Shown here piece after piece: positions 18,492 through 26,788 of a stretch of DNA of 64,000 nt (position 1 is the first letter of the stretch; every line of letters starts with the position of its first letter). The translations under genes were made by a program, and so were the position numbers. A model generated the notes under the pieces. It had not been told where the DNA came from. It was given only the letters and a program-made list of their open reading frames with translations, and made no database searches. This DNA comes from Parafrankia discariae. GTDB lineage: Bacteria > Actinomycetota > Actinomycetes > Frankiales > Frankiaceae. Location of the stretch: the NCBI RefSeq assembly GCF_000373365.1, contig NZ_KB891211.1, forward strand, positions 1-64,000. The letters are read 5' to 3'.

Positions 18492-18547
18492 GGACGGTGA
18501 CTCCCGACGTCACGCCGCCGGCGGCGTGACGTCGGGAGTCACCGTCC
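18492..18547. terminator. 56-bp perfect palindrome, bidirectional terminator
   Basis: The 28 bases from 18492 (starting GGACGGTGACTCCC) are exactly complementary to the 28 that follow, with no loop bases in the DNA and no mismatch. It sits between the stop codon of the nSTAND1 gene and the convergent oxidoreductase gene, whose stop lies inside it. A bidirectional intrinsic terminator is the natural reading. Confidence 0.8.
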
Positions 18548-19639
18548 CCTGGCCCGGACGGCCTCGCTGATCGCCGGGATCACGGTCTCGCCGTAGGCCT
18601 CCAAGGTGGCGTGCTTCGCGTCGTGCTGGAGGTAGACGGCGAACTGGTCGACGCCGAGGCCCGCGAGTTCGCGCAGGCGCTCGATGTGCGCCTCGGGCGG
18701 CCCGAGCAGGCAGAACCGGTCGACGATCTCGTCGGGGACGAAGTCGGCGTGGATGTTCCCGGCGCGGCCGTGCTCGTTGTAGTCGTACCCGGCGCGGCTC
18801 GCGATGTAGGCGGTGAGCGCCGCCGGCACCGCCGTCTCCCCGCCCGGACCCAGAACACCCGAACCCGGAACGGCCGACCCCGCGACGTCGGGAGCCTGGC
18901 TGCTGGGAGTGCCGTAGCGGGCGACGAGGTCGGCGACGTGGTTGCCGACCATCCCGCCGAACCAGCGGCACTGGTCGCGCTGGTGGGCGAGGGACAGCGG
19001 GTCGGCGTCGCCGACGTAGGCGGGCGCGGCGACGCAGAACTTCACCGACGCCGGGTCGCGGCCGGCCTTCGCCGCCGCCGCGCGCACCACGCGGATGGTC
19101 CAGGCGGCGATGTCGGGGTCGGCGAGCTGAAGGATGAAGCCGTCGCCGATCTCGCCGGCCAGCGCGAGGGCCTTCGGGCCGTAGGCGGCGATCCAGACGT
19201 CCAGCCGGCTGGCGGTGCCCCACGGGAAGCGCAGTTTCGCCCCGTTGACCTCGGCCTCCCGCCCGTTGGCGAGGGCACGCACGACGGCGACGCACTCCCG
19301 CAGGGTGGCCAGGGTCGTCGGCCGGCCGTTGAGGACCCGGACAGCGCTGTCGCCACGGCCGATCCCGCAGATCGTGCGGTTGCCGAACATCTCGTTGAGC
19401 GTGGCGAACAGGGAGGCGGTGACCGTCCAGTCGCGGGTCGCCGGATTGGTGACCATCGGGCCGACCTTGATCTTGCGGGTGGCCGCGAGGATCTGGCTGT
19501 AGATGACGAACGGCTCCTCCCACAGCAGGTGGGAGTCGAAGGTCCACACGTGACTGAAGCCGAGCGTCTCGGCCTGCCGGGCGAGCTCGACCACCCGGGA
19601 CGCGGGCGGGTTGGTCTGCAGCACCACTCCGACGTCCAT
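18539..19639 (-). CDS. LLM-class F420-dependent oxidoreductase
   Basis: A 366-residue luciferase-like TIM-barrel flavin/F420 enzyme. The N-terminus MDVGVVLQTNPPA, then AETLGFSHVWTFDSHLLWEEPF, fits the subgroup typically encoded with dihydropyrimidinase and beta-ureidopropionase in actinobacteria. The region FCVAAPAYVGD and the C-terminal IPAISEAVRARGR are family-like. A low-complexity insert (about residues 246-266, Gly/Pro/Ser-rich) interrupts the barrel and is unusual. Its job may be reducing pyrimidine-type substrates with F420H2; the exact substrate is unknown. It is followed downstream on its own strand by a perfect palindromic terminator and lies 65 bp from the dihydropyrimidinase gene on the same strand. 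Confidence 0.85.
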   Translation of the reverse strand: MDVGVVLQTNPPASRVVELARQAETLGFSHVWTFDSHLLWEEPFVIYSQILAATRKIKVGPMVTNPATRDWTVTASLFATLNEMFGNRTICGIGRGDSAVRVLNGRPTTLATLRECVAVVRALANGREAEVNGAKLRFPWGTASRLDVWIAAYGPKALALAGEIGDGFILQLADPDIAAWTIRVVRAAAAKAGRDPASVKFCVAAPAYVGDADPLSLAHQRDQCRWFGGMVGNHVADLVARYGTPSSQAPDVAGSAVPGSGVLGPGGETAVPAALTAYIASRAGYDYNEHGRAGNIHADFVPDEIVDRFCLLGPPEAHIERLRELAGLGVDQFAVYLQHDAKHATLEAYGETVIPAISEAVRARGR

Positions 19640-19703
19640 CAGCCACCTGCCTTCCGGCTCGTCACCGGGGTCCCGGCCACCCGTACGTTCTCCACCGTCA
19701 CGC

Positions 19704-21131
19704 TCATCGCAGGTACTGGGACAGGCCGCGGCGCAGGTAGCGCCCGTGCCCGGCCCGCCCGTGGAACTCCCCGCCGGCGACGACGACCGTGCCGCGGGAG
19801 AGGACGGTGTCGACCTTGCCCGCGATCCGGAAGCCCTCCCAGGCGGAGTAGTCGAGGTTCATGTGGTGTGTCGCCGCGGAGATGGTCGTACGGGCCGCCG
19901 GATCGTAGAGGACGATGTCGGCGTCCGAGCCGGGCGCGACGATCCCCTTGCGGGGGTAGAGGCCGAACATCCGCGCCGGGGTGGTCGCGCAGGTCTCCAC
20001 CCAGCGGGGCAGGGAGAGCCGGCCGTTGACGACGCCCTGGTAGACGAGGTCGATGCGGTGTTCGACGGTGCCGATCCCGTTCGGGATCCGGGTGAAGTCG
20101 CCGCGGCCGAGCTCCTTCTGGTCCCGGAAGCAGAACGGACAGTGGTCGGTGGAGACGACGGCGAGGTCGTCGGTGCGCAGGCCGCGCCACAGGTCGTCGT
20201 GATGGCTGGCCGTGTTCGTCCGCAGGGGCGGTGAGGCGACGTATTTCGCGCCTTCGAAGCCGGGCGCGCCGAGGTGTTCCTCGAGGCTGAGATACAGGTA
20301 CTGCGGGCAGGTCTCGGCGAACACGTTGTGGCCGGCGCCGCGGGCCGCCGAAACGACCGCCAGCGCCTCGGACGCCGACATGTGCACGAAGTAGAGCGGG
20401 CAGTTTCCGGCCACCCGGGCCAGCACCGCCGCCCGGTTAGTCGCCTCGCCTTCCAGCTCGGGCGGCCGGGTGTGGCCATGGTGGACGGGGCCGGTCTCGC
20501 CGCGGGCGAGTGCCTGGGCGGCGAGGACGTCGATGGCGAGGCCGTTCTCCGCGTGCATCATGACCAGTGCCCCGGATTCGGCCGCCCGTTGCATCGCCCG
20601 CAGGATCTGGCCGTCGTCGCTGTAGAACACTCCGGGGTACGCCATGAACAGTTTGAAGCTGGAAACGCCCTCGTTGGCGACCAGGTGGTCCATCGCTTTG
20701 AGCGCCTGGTCGTCGACACCGCCGACAATCATGTGGAAGCCGTAGTCGACGGCGCACCGGCCTTCGGCCTTCGCGTGCCAGGCGGCCAGCGACTCCTCGA
20801 CGACCTCGCCGGTGCGCTGCACCGCGAAGTCGATGATCGTCGTGGTGCCGCCCCAGGCGGCGGCGGCCGTCCCGGTGGCGAAGGTGTCGGACGCCGAGGT
20901 GCCGCCGAAGGGCAGCTCCATGTGGGTGTGGACGTCGACCCCGCCGGGGATCACGTACTTCCCGGTGGCGTCGATGACCCGGTCGACCGCGCTGCCGGGG
21001 CCGTCACGCAGGCCGTCGGGCAGGCTGCCGGGCGTGAACAGGGCCGCGACGGTCTCGCCGTCGACCAGGACCTCGGTGCGCGTCGCACCCAGCGGGTCGA
21101 CCAGCGTCCCGCCGGTGATCAGCGTTCGCAC
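19704..21131 (-). CDS. hydA: Dihydropyrimidinase / D-hydantoinase
   Basis: A 475-residue amidohydrolase that opens the ring of dihydrouracil, dihydrothymine or hydantoins to give N-carbamoyl amino acids. Seen in the sequence: the metal-binding GVDVHTHMELPFGG, the SSFKLFMAYPGV segment containing the carbamylated lysine, HAENG, and the aspartate motif VSTDHCPF. I chose the GTG at 21131 (GAGGA about 8 nt upstream; protein starts VRTLITGG), because the 19 codons before it encode only charged residues. It is the middle gene of the pyrimidine catabolism block, with the beta-ureidopropionase gene upstream on the same strand. Confidence 0.92.
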   Translation of the reverse strand: MRTLITGGTLVDPLGATRTEVLVDGETVAALFTPGSLPDGLRDGPGSAVDRVIDATGKYVIPGGVDVHTHMELPFGGTSASDTFATGTAAAAWGGTTTIIDFAVQRTGEVVEESLAAWHAKAEGRCAVDYGFHMIVGGVDDQALKAMDHLVANEGVSSFKLFMAYPGVFYSDDGQILRAMQRAAESGALVMMHAENGLAIDVLAAQALARGETGPVHHGHTRPPELEGEATNRAAVLARVAGNCPLYFVHMSASEALAVVSAARGAGHNVFAETCPQYLYLSLEEHLGAPGFEGAKYVASPPLRTNTASHHDDLWRGLRTDDLAVVSTDHCPFCFRDQKELGRGDFTRIPNGIGTVEHRIDLVYQGVVNGRLSLPRWVETCATTPARMFGLYPRKGIVAPGSDADIVLYDPAARTTISAATHHMNLDYSAWEGFRIAGKVDTVLSRGTVVVAGGEFHGRAGHGRYLRRGLSQYLR

Positions 21132-21243
21132 GTCGTCGTCCTCACGTCGTTCCTCCCTTCGGCTGTCGCCGCGCCGGTCCGTCCCCACGCCGGGTCTGCC
21201 ACCCGCCTGACCGGCGGCCCAGGACGGGACGGCGCGCGGCCGT

Positions 21244-22083
21244 TCACGGCGCGGTGAGGTCGCCGTAGGTGTCCGGCCGCCGGTCGCGGTAGAACGCCCA
21301 CCGGTCGCGCACCGTGGTCAGCAGGCTCATGTCCAGGTCGCGGACCAGCAGCTCCGGTTCGTGCGCGTCCGCGGTGCCGTCGACGAACGTCCCCTCGGGG
21401 TCGACGAAGTAGGAGGTTCCGTAGAAGTCGTCGTCACCCAGGTCCTCGACACCCACCCGGTTGACCGCGCCGACGTAGTACTCGTTGGCGACCGCGGCCG
21501 CGGGCTGCTCGAGCTTCCACAGGTAGTTCGACAGGCCGCGTGACGTGGCGGACGGATTGAACACCAGCTCGGCCCCGTTCAGGCCGAGGGCGCGCCAGCC
21601 CTCCGGGAAATGGCGGTCGTAACAGATGTACACGCCGATCCGGCCGACCGCCGTGTCGAAGACCGGGTATCCGAGGTTCCCGGGCCGGAAGTAGAATTTC
21701 TCCCAGAATCCGGTCACGTGCGGGATGTGGGTCTTGCGGTACTTGCCGAGAAAGGTGCCGTCGGCGTCGACGACCGCCGCCGTGTTGTAAAGGATTCCGG
21801 GTTGCTCCTGCTCGTAGACCGGCAGAATCATCACTATCCCGAGTTCCGCGGCGAGGGCGGCGAAGCGGTCGACCACCGGCCCCGGGACCGATTCCGCGTA
21901 GGAGTAGAAGGCAGCGTCCTGAACCTGGCAGAAATAGGGCCCGTAGAAGAGCTCCTGGAAACAGATGACCTGCGCGCCGAGCGCGGCGGCTGACCGCGCG
22001 TGCTCCTCGTGGGCTTTGATCATCGTTTCCTGGTCGCCCGTCCACCGGGCCTGGACAAGCGCCGCTCGGATCGTCCTGGACAT
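21244..22083 (-). CDS. Beta-ureidopropionase (nitrilase superfamily)
   Basis: A 279-residue carbon-nitrogen hydrolase that releases beta-alanine, CO2 and ammonia from N-carbamoyl-beta-alanine. The catalytic triad is visible: E44 in CFQELFYGPYF, K117 in KYRKTHIPH, and C154 in YICYDRHFPEG. The NPSATSRGLSNYLW segment fits N-carbamoyl amidohydrolases. Length is usual. It heads the leftward run with hydA and the LLM oxidoreductase, forming a reductive pyrimidine or hydantoin degradation module. The 113-bp gap to hydA is longer than in a tight operon, so hydA may have its own start of transcription. Confidence 0.9.
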   Translation of the reverse strand: MSRTIRAALVQARWTGDQETMIKAHEEHARSAAALGAQVICFQELFYGPYFCQVQDAAFYSYAESVPGPVVDRFAALAAELGIVMILPVYEQEQPGILYNTAAVVDADGTFLGKYRKTHIPHVTGFWEKFYFRPGNLGYPVFDTAVGRIGVYICYDRHFPEGWRALGLNGAELVFNPSATSRGLSNYLWKLEQPAAAVANEYYVGAVNRVGVEDLGDDDFYGTSYFVDPEGTFVDGTADAHEPELLVRDLDMSLLTTVRDRWAFYRDRRPDTYGDLTAP

Positions 22084-22319
22084 GCGTCGCCCCTGTCAGC
22101 CGCGCTGGCCGGGTGCGAGCGGCCGCCTGCCGGCCGTCCGCGAGCCGGCCCCGGTGCCGGGGAGCCTGGCTCGACAACCGTCCGCCCTGCGTGACGGACG
22201 CCGTCCCGTGCGGGCATCGTCGCCCCCCCGCGGCCCGGACGGCATCTTGACGCGCGGAGGGACCCTCCTTCGCCCGCGGAGACCACCCCGCCGCGCGACC
22301 CGCGAGACCGACCCGCGCC

Positions 22320-22387
22320 CTGGCCTGGCCTGGCCTGATCCCGGGCCGGCCCGGCCCGGCCCGGCCTGGCCCGGCCTGGCCTGGAGG
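22320..22387. repeat. CCTGG/CCGG simple-sequence tract
   Basis: Tandem and degenerate copies of GGCCT and GGCCC fill this short stretch between the NUDIX gene and beta-ureidopropionase. It carries no gene. Confidence 0.6.
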
Positions 22388-22390
22388 CGG

Positions 22391-23266
22391 CTACTCCCCC
22401 GTGCCGTCCGCGGCGAGCGCCGGATCGGACGGCACCAGGTACCCGCGCTCCAGATAGCCGGCGCCGTCGCCCTGGCCGCGCAGCTCGGCGGCGGCCCGGA
22501 CCCGCCGGGCGTGCATGACGGGCAGCACGTCATCGACCTCCGAGATCGGCGTGAAGGCGCAGTTGATGATCTCGTCCATGTCGACCTGGATCCGAGCCCG
22601 CCACGGCTCCGGCAGCAGCCCGCCGTCGAAGACGAACAGCAGCATGTCTCCGGCGATCTCGTCGGAGGCCCAGTCGACCGCCAGCAGCGGCCCGATCGGC
22701 GGGACGATGCCGATCTCCTCCTCGACCTCACGGACACACGCCGCGTAGGGCGACTCGCCGGGCTCGATGAAGCCGCCCGGGATGTCCCACCCTGGCTTGT
22801 AGGACGGCTCGACCAGCAGGACCCGGCCCTCCTCGTCGAAGAAGAGCGCCCCGGCGGCGGCCCGGGGCCGCGCCATCGGCGGCGGCCCGCCCGGGAGCCC
22901 GCCAGCGGCGACCGGCGCGTGGGCGCTGTCCGTGGTCTCGCCGGGCAGGGCATCCAGCGCCGCGGGCCGGCCGCCCGGACCGCCCTCCGCCCCGCGCGCG
23001 GTCCCACCGGTACCCGTGGTCCCGACGCCGCGCGCGTTCACCGCACCACCCGCGTTCACCGCACCACCCGCGTTCACGACGCCACGCGCGTTCACGACGC
23101 TCCCCGCGGGCGTCCCCGCCTCGCCGGGAGCACCGGTTCGGGCGCGGGCCTCCCCTCCCCCGGAAACGGCCGACGGTTGGCGGGGCACCGAGGCGCTCTT
23201 CCCGGGCATGAACGTCGAGCCGGCTGCGGATGACGTGCGGTCAGGCTGACGGGGGCCGGCAGTCAT
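22391..23266 (-). CDS. NUDIX hydrolase with long disordered N-terminus
   Basis: Residues from about 132 form a NUDIX domain: AAGALFFDEEGRVLLVEPSYKPGWD leads into the NUDIX box, GFIEPGES then REVEEEIGI, with the metal-binding glutamates in place. Such enzymes hydrolyse nucleoside diphosphates linked to another moiety. The first 130 residues are Ala/Gly/Pro-rich and include a tandem repeat of VNAGGA-like units encoded by four 18-bp DNA repeats (23033-23104). The true start may be internal, for example the MARPRAAAG methionine, which would give an ordinary NUDIX length of about 160 residues; I give the long form because the frame is open and codon use is uniform. Substrate unknown. Confidence 0.75.
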   Translation of the reverse strand: MTAGPRQPDRTSSAAGSTFMPGKSASVPRQPSAVSGGGEARARTGAPGEAGTPAGSVVNARGVVNAGGAVNAGGAVNARGVGTTGTGGTARGAEGGPGGRPAALDALPGETTDSAHAPVAAGGLPGGPPPMARPRAAAGALFFDEEGRVLLVEPSYKPGWDIPGGFIEPGESPYAACVREVEEEIGIVPPIGPLLAVDWASDEIAGDMLLFVFDGGLLPEPWRARIQVDMDEIINCAFTPISEVDDVLPVMHARRVRAAAELRGQGDGAGYLERGYLVPSDPALAADGTGE

Positions 23267-23521
23267 GGTGGTCCCTTCTGCTACGGACGAAGTAGCTTGT
23301 ACTGGGCTTATTACACGAATCTGGGAAAATTTCCGACGTCAGGTTGCGCACGGTCGGCCGGGAAGCCGGCCGCGGCGCCGACCCGGCCCGGCGATCGGCA
23401 CCGGAGCCGGGTTCCCAGGGCAGCCTGGAAACATCGGCAGGACGCCCACGTCGGGCAGAGCGGACCTCCTACCTCGGGAGGATCCCGTCCGCCGGCTCTC
23501 CGTGTGGCGAATACTTGAATT

Positions 23522-24442
23522 GTGAGCATCGGCACTGTGGGGGCGGGCGGTCTCGTGACGGAGTGGACAACGATCCGGGAGAGCCGGCGGATCTACGAGG
23601 ACGAGGCGGTACTGGCACTCGACAAGCCGGTGGGCATCTCGGTGATGGGTGAGCGCCACGACACCGACCTGGTGTCCATGGCCCGGGACTCCGGTGAGGA
23701 GCTGTTCCCCGCTCACCGCATCGACAAGGTCACCTCCGGCGTCATCCTGTTCGCGAAGGAGCTGCGTTTCCACGGCGATCTGACCCGCCAGTTCAACCGG
23801 CGCACGGTGGCGAAGACCTACCTGGCGCTGACGCGCACCCGCGGGCTGCCCGAGCTGGCCACGATCGACCTCCCGCTGAGCGTCGGGCGCAAGAACCGGG
23901 TGCGGATCGCCGCCAACCGGGCCGACATCGTCGCCCGGCCCGGCTCCGCCGGAACCTACGCCCCGGACGGCCCCGCCGGCACGCTGGACTCCGCCAGCCC
24001 CGCGGCCAGCCCCGCGAGCTGGACGGTGCCGGCCGCCCGGACGTTCCCGAACGTCCGGACCTACCCGTCCGTCACCCGCGTCGCCCGGGTGTGGGAGGGC
24101 GCGGAGCACACCCTCCTCGCCGCGTACCCGATCAGTGGACGGCGCCACCAGATCCGGGTCCACCTGGCCTGGATCGGACATCCCATCGAGGGTGACCCGC
24201 TGTTCGACCGCGCGCCGGTGACCCGGACGTTCCTGCACTCCTGGCGGCTGTCCTTCGACGCGGCCTGGGACAACGGCCGCAGGACACAAGTCGAGGCGAC
24301 GCCGGGGGCGGACTTCTGGTCCTCCCTCGGGGCGGACGAGGCCGCCGCCGCGGCGGCCCTCGCGACCGCCCTGGCACCCGCGCCCGCGCCGACAGCGATA
24401 TCGACCTCGGTGCCGACACCAGCATCGGCGTCGACGCCGTGA
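23522..24442 (+). CDS. RluA-family pseudouridine synthase
   Basis: About 306 residues. The catalytic motif is HRIDKVTSGVILFAK (residues 74-88), where the aspartate attacks the uridine; ALDKPVGISVMG and GRRHQIRVHLAWIGHPIEGDPLF are the other family motifs. It isomerises uridine in rRNA or tRNA; the exact site cannot be told. A Ser/Pro/Ala-rich insert of about 45 residues (140-185) lies between two core motifs, and the C-terminus is an Ala/Pro tail. The GTG at 23522 has little leader; a second GTG at 23555 (protein VTEWTTIRES) is an alternative start. Confidence 0.85.
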   Translation: MSIGTVGAGGLVTEWTTIRESRRIYEDEAVLALDKPVGISVMGERHDTDLVSMARDSGEELFPAHRIDKVTSGVILFAKELRFHGDLTRQFNRRTVAKTYLALTRTRGLPELATIDLPLSVGRKNRVRIAANRADIVARPGSAGTYAPDGPAGTLDSASPAASPASWTVPAARTFPNVRTYPSVTRVARVWEGAEHTLLAAYPISGRRHQIRVHLAWIGHPIEGDPLFDRAPVTRTFLHSWRLSFDAAWDNGRRTQVEATPGADFWSSLGADEAAAAAALATALAPAPAPTAISTSVPTPASASTP

Positions 24443-24599
24443 GGATCCGGCGGGGTGGCGACAACATCGCGACCGCGAGGACCCAGCGGGCCGTCAATCC
24501 ACCGCTACCCGCCCGCGCCGTCCGGTGGAATAGTGGCGTCCACTCCCTGTTCCCGGCGTGACGGCGTCTCCCGGGCCGTTCCGAGGAGGCGACCGCACG

Positions 24600-25313
24600 A
24601 TGGCGTGGTGGCAGCTCCCGATGGCCGTGCTCGATTTCGAGACGACCGGAACCGACGTGGAGACCGACCGGGCCGTCCAGGTCGCGCTCCTGAAGGTCGG
24701 CCCGACCGGGGTGCTGAACCAGCTCTGCCAGATCATCGATCCGGGCGTCGACATCCCGGACGACGCGGCGCGCATACACGGCATCACGACGGAACGGGCC
24801 CGCCGCGAGGGTCGCGATCCCGCCGAGGTGATCGGGCGGGTCGGGCAGGCGCTGGAGACCATGTGGCGTGACGGCGTCCCGGTCGTCGTCATGAACGCCT
24901 CGTTCGACCTGACGCTTCTCGACCGCGAGCTGCGCCGCCACCACGGCCGCGGCCTCACCCGGGACGACGCGCTCGTCCTCGACCCGATGGTGATCGACCG
25001 GGAGCTCGATCCGCGCCGGTCCGGCAAGCGAACGCTTACCGCGCTCGCCGCCCACTACCGTGTCCGCCAGGACGGCGCCCACGACGCGCTCGCGGACTGC
25101 CTGACCACGGCCAGGATCGCCTGGCGGCTCCCCCGGCTGCATCCCGACTGGGCCGCGCTGGGCCTGGCCGCGCTCCAGGGCTGGCAGGCCGACGCGCACC
25201 GCCGCTGGGCCCTGGACTACCAGTCGTACCTGCGCCGCCGCGGCGGCCGGCCGGACGCCGTCATCGACGCGAGCTGGCCGTGGCGCCCGCTCGACGTCAC
25301 CGCGCGGGTCTGA
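24600..25313 (+). CDS. DEDDh-type 3'-5' exonuclease
   Basis: A 237-residue protein of the DNA polymerase III epsilon-like exonuclease family. Exo I is LDFETTGTDVETDRAVQ, Exo II is VVVMNASFDLTLLDREL, and Exo III is GAHDALADCLTTA with the catalytic histidine, so all four acidic ligands are present. The ATG at 24600 has AGGAGG 11 nt upstream. A C-terminal extension (about 60 residues) predicts helices ending in a basic Arg-rich stretch. It is likely a stand-alone proofreading or repair nuclease; no polymerase domain is attached. The gene is single, with no operon partner. Confidence 0.88.
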   Translation: MAWWQLPMAVLDFETTGTDVETDRAVQVALLKVGPTGVLNQLCQIIDPGVDIPDDAARIHGITTERARREGRDPAEVIGRVGQALETMWRDGVPVVVMNASFDLTLLDRELRRHHGRGLTRDDALVLDPMVIDRELDPRRSGKRTLTALAAHYRVRQDGAHDALADCLTTARIAWRLPRLHPDWAALGLAALQGWQADAHRRWALDYQSYLRRRGGRPDAVIDASWPWRPLDVTARV

Positions 25314-25476
25314 TCCGGCCCGATCGCCTACCAGGACCTGGCCGACCGCAAAAGCCTCGAAGTCCTCGTCAGGCCCTGGCCCCCCAGACAGACCACCAGA
25401 ACGAACGGGGGGTGCGACCCAAGGCCGTGCCCCCTGCCCCGCCCAGCGGTCAGGCATCGCGAGGCGTGTCAGTCCG

Positions 25477-25790
25477 TCACGCCGGATCAACCGTCGCGGA
25501 ATGCGCCAGCAGCGACGGGAAGGTCGCGCCGGTCAGCTTCTCGGAGGCCACCCACAGCTCGCGGGCCATGTCGACGTCCTTCGCGAGGTCCGGACGCTTC
25601 ACGAGGGTCGGCATGCCGCGCGCGTTCATGAAACCGCCGGGGCCGACGTAGCTGTCGCCGGGGATGTCCTTGACGGTCGCGTAGATTGTCGCGACCCGGC
25701 CGGTGATCTGCGGCAGGAGCAGGTTCGTGAGCGCGAAGTGCCCCAGGTGGTTGGTACCGAACCGCAGCTCGAAGCCGTCGGCCGTGCGCC
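25477..25790 (-). pseudogene. SDR dehydrogenase fragment with internal deletion
   Basis: The frame contains GFELRFGTNHLGHFALTNLLLPQITGRV, a classic short-chain dehydrogenase segment, then jumps to a C-terminal part (GPGGFMNARGMPTLV, ARELWVASEKLTGATFP). The N-terminal Rossmann motif and the catalytic YxxxK segment are missing. It ends near the head of a TetR remnant on the other strand. It is a relic, not a working enzyme. Confidence 0.75.
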
Positions 25791-25849
25791 CCTGGCGGCG
25801 AAGGCGCTCGCGGCTACCCGCCCGATCCCGCTGTTGGCGCCGGTGGAGC

Positions 25850-26104
25850 CAGCGCAACGGGGTGGCGATCACCGCTGCCGAGGGTGCGCTGGCGGGCGTG
25901 GTCGAGTTCATCGCCCACGGCGCGGCGAGCGGCGAGCTGGACCTCGACGGCCCGCACCGGGCCGGCACCATCTTCTTCACCACCGTGCAGGGCATCGTCA
26001 CGCTCGTCAACGGAGGTCTCGCCTCGGCGCAGGAGCTCGACGAACTGGTGGAGCTCGCGGTCGAGCAGTTCCTCCGCGGCGCCCGACGAACCACGGCGAC
26101 CTGA
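25850..26104 (+). pseudogene. TetR-family C-terminal fragment
   Basis: About 80 residues (ITAAEGALAGVVEF, then TVQGIVTLVNGGLASAQEL) match the ligand-binding C-terminal half of a TetR regulator. No DNA-binding helix-turn-helix precedes it; the sequence upstream belongs to the opposite-strand SDR relic. The fragment has a stop but no start of its own. Confidence 0.7.
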
Positions 26105-26214
26105 GCCTCGCGACCAGCCGCCTTCCCGGTTGGCCGGATGGCCGGATGGCCCGGTCGCCCCGCTCACCGCCCGACACTGCCCGGGCTGTTGTCCGTCGAA
26201 CGCCCCGAGAGCCG

Positions 26215-26243
26215 TTGACTTCGAGTACTTGAAGTTTTTAGAG
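26215..26243 (+). promoter_or_regulatory. MerR-type promoter and operator
   Basis: TTGACT (26215-26220), a 17-bp spacer and TTAGAG (26238-26243) form a promoter just before the MerR GTG at 26252. A near-perfect dyad, CTTCGAGT/ACTTGAAG, spans 26219-26234 within the spacer, the usual place for MerR binding. This suggests autoregulation. Confidence 0.6.
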
Positions 26244-26251
26244 TCGATCAA

Positions 26252-26788
26252 GTGAGCACAGGGACCGCCCACCGCACCTACACGATCAGAGAAGCAGCAG
26301 CCCTGACCGGTCTTCCCGCGAGCACGCTTCGCTACTACGAGGCGATTGGAATAATCGCACCGGTTCGCCGCGGCGAGAGCAGCAAGCACCGCGTCTACAG
26401 CGACGAAGACATGGATACACCGACGTGGGTGGCCTGCCTGAGTGCCACAGGTATGTCCGTCAGCGACATGCGGCGATACATCCGGAACGGTGAGATCGGT
26501 CCGGCCGCGGCCGCGGATCAGGTGGAGCTGCTGCTGGCACAGCAGAAGCGGCTTGCCCTCGAGGCCGAAAACATCGCGGTCCAGCAGCACTACGTGCAGC
26601 TAAAGGTCAGCTTCTGGCAGGCGGTGGATGCCGGGGACGCCTACAAGGCGGCGGGTGAGGCGAAGGAGCTCTACATCGTGCCCGAGGCGGGCCACGTCGA
26701 CCTGTATGACAGAACCGATCTGATCCCCTTCACCAAGATCGAGTCCTTCTTCGGCGAGAGCCTCGGCCAGCGGGAAGAAGCCCTGTGA
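26252..26788 (+). CDS. MerR regulator fused to an alpha/beta-hydrolase tail
   Basis: A 178-residue protein. Residues 9-80 are a MerR DNA-binding domain (TIREAAALTGLPASTLRYYE) and 85-125 the dimerisation helix. From about 128 the sequence changes family: DAYKAAGEAKELYIVPEAGHVDLYD and the following LIPFTKIESFF match the C-terminal 45 residues of alpha/beta hydrolases, where H148 would be the catalytic histidine. The hydrolase body is absent, so this looks like an in-frame deletion fusion. It may still bind DNA; an operator-like dyad lies in its own promoter. The next gene's GTG overlaps its stop codon. Confidence 0.8.
   Translation: MSTGTAHRTYTIREAAALTGLPASTLRYYEAIGIIAPVRRGESSKHRVYSDEDMDTPTWVACLSATGMSVSDMRRYIRNGEIGPAAAADQVELLLAQQKRLALEAENIAVQQHYVQLKVSFWQAVDAGDAYKAAGEAKELYIVPEAGHVDLYDRTDLIPFTKIESFFGESLGQREEAL

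Noticed and set aside
22320..22387. CCTGG/CCGG tract as a CRISPR-like array
   Set aside because: No constant repeat with unique spacers; simple-sequence DNA only. No CRISPR array or cas gene was seen in the window.
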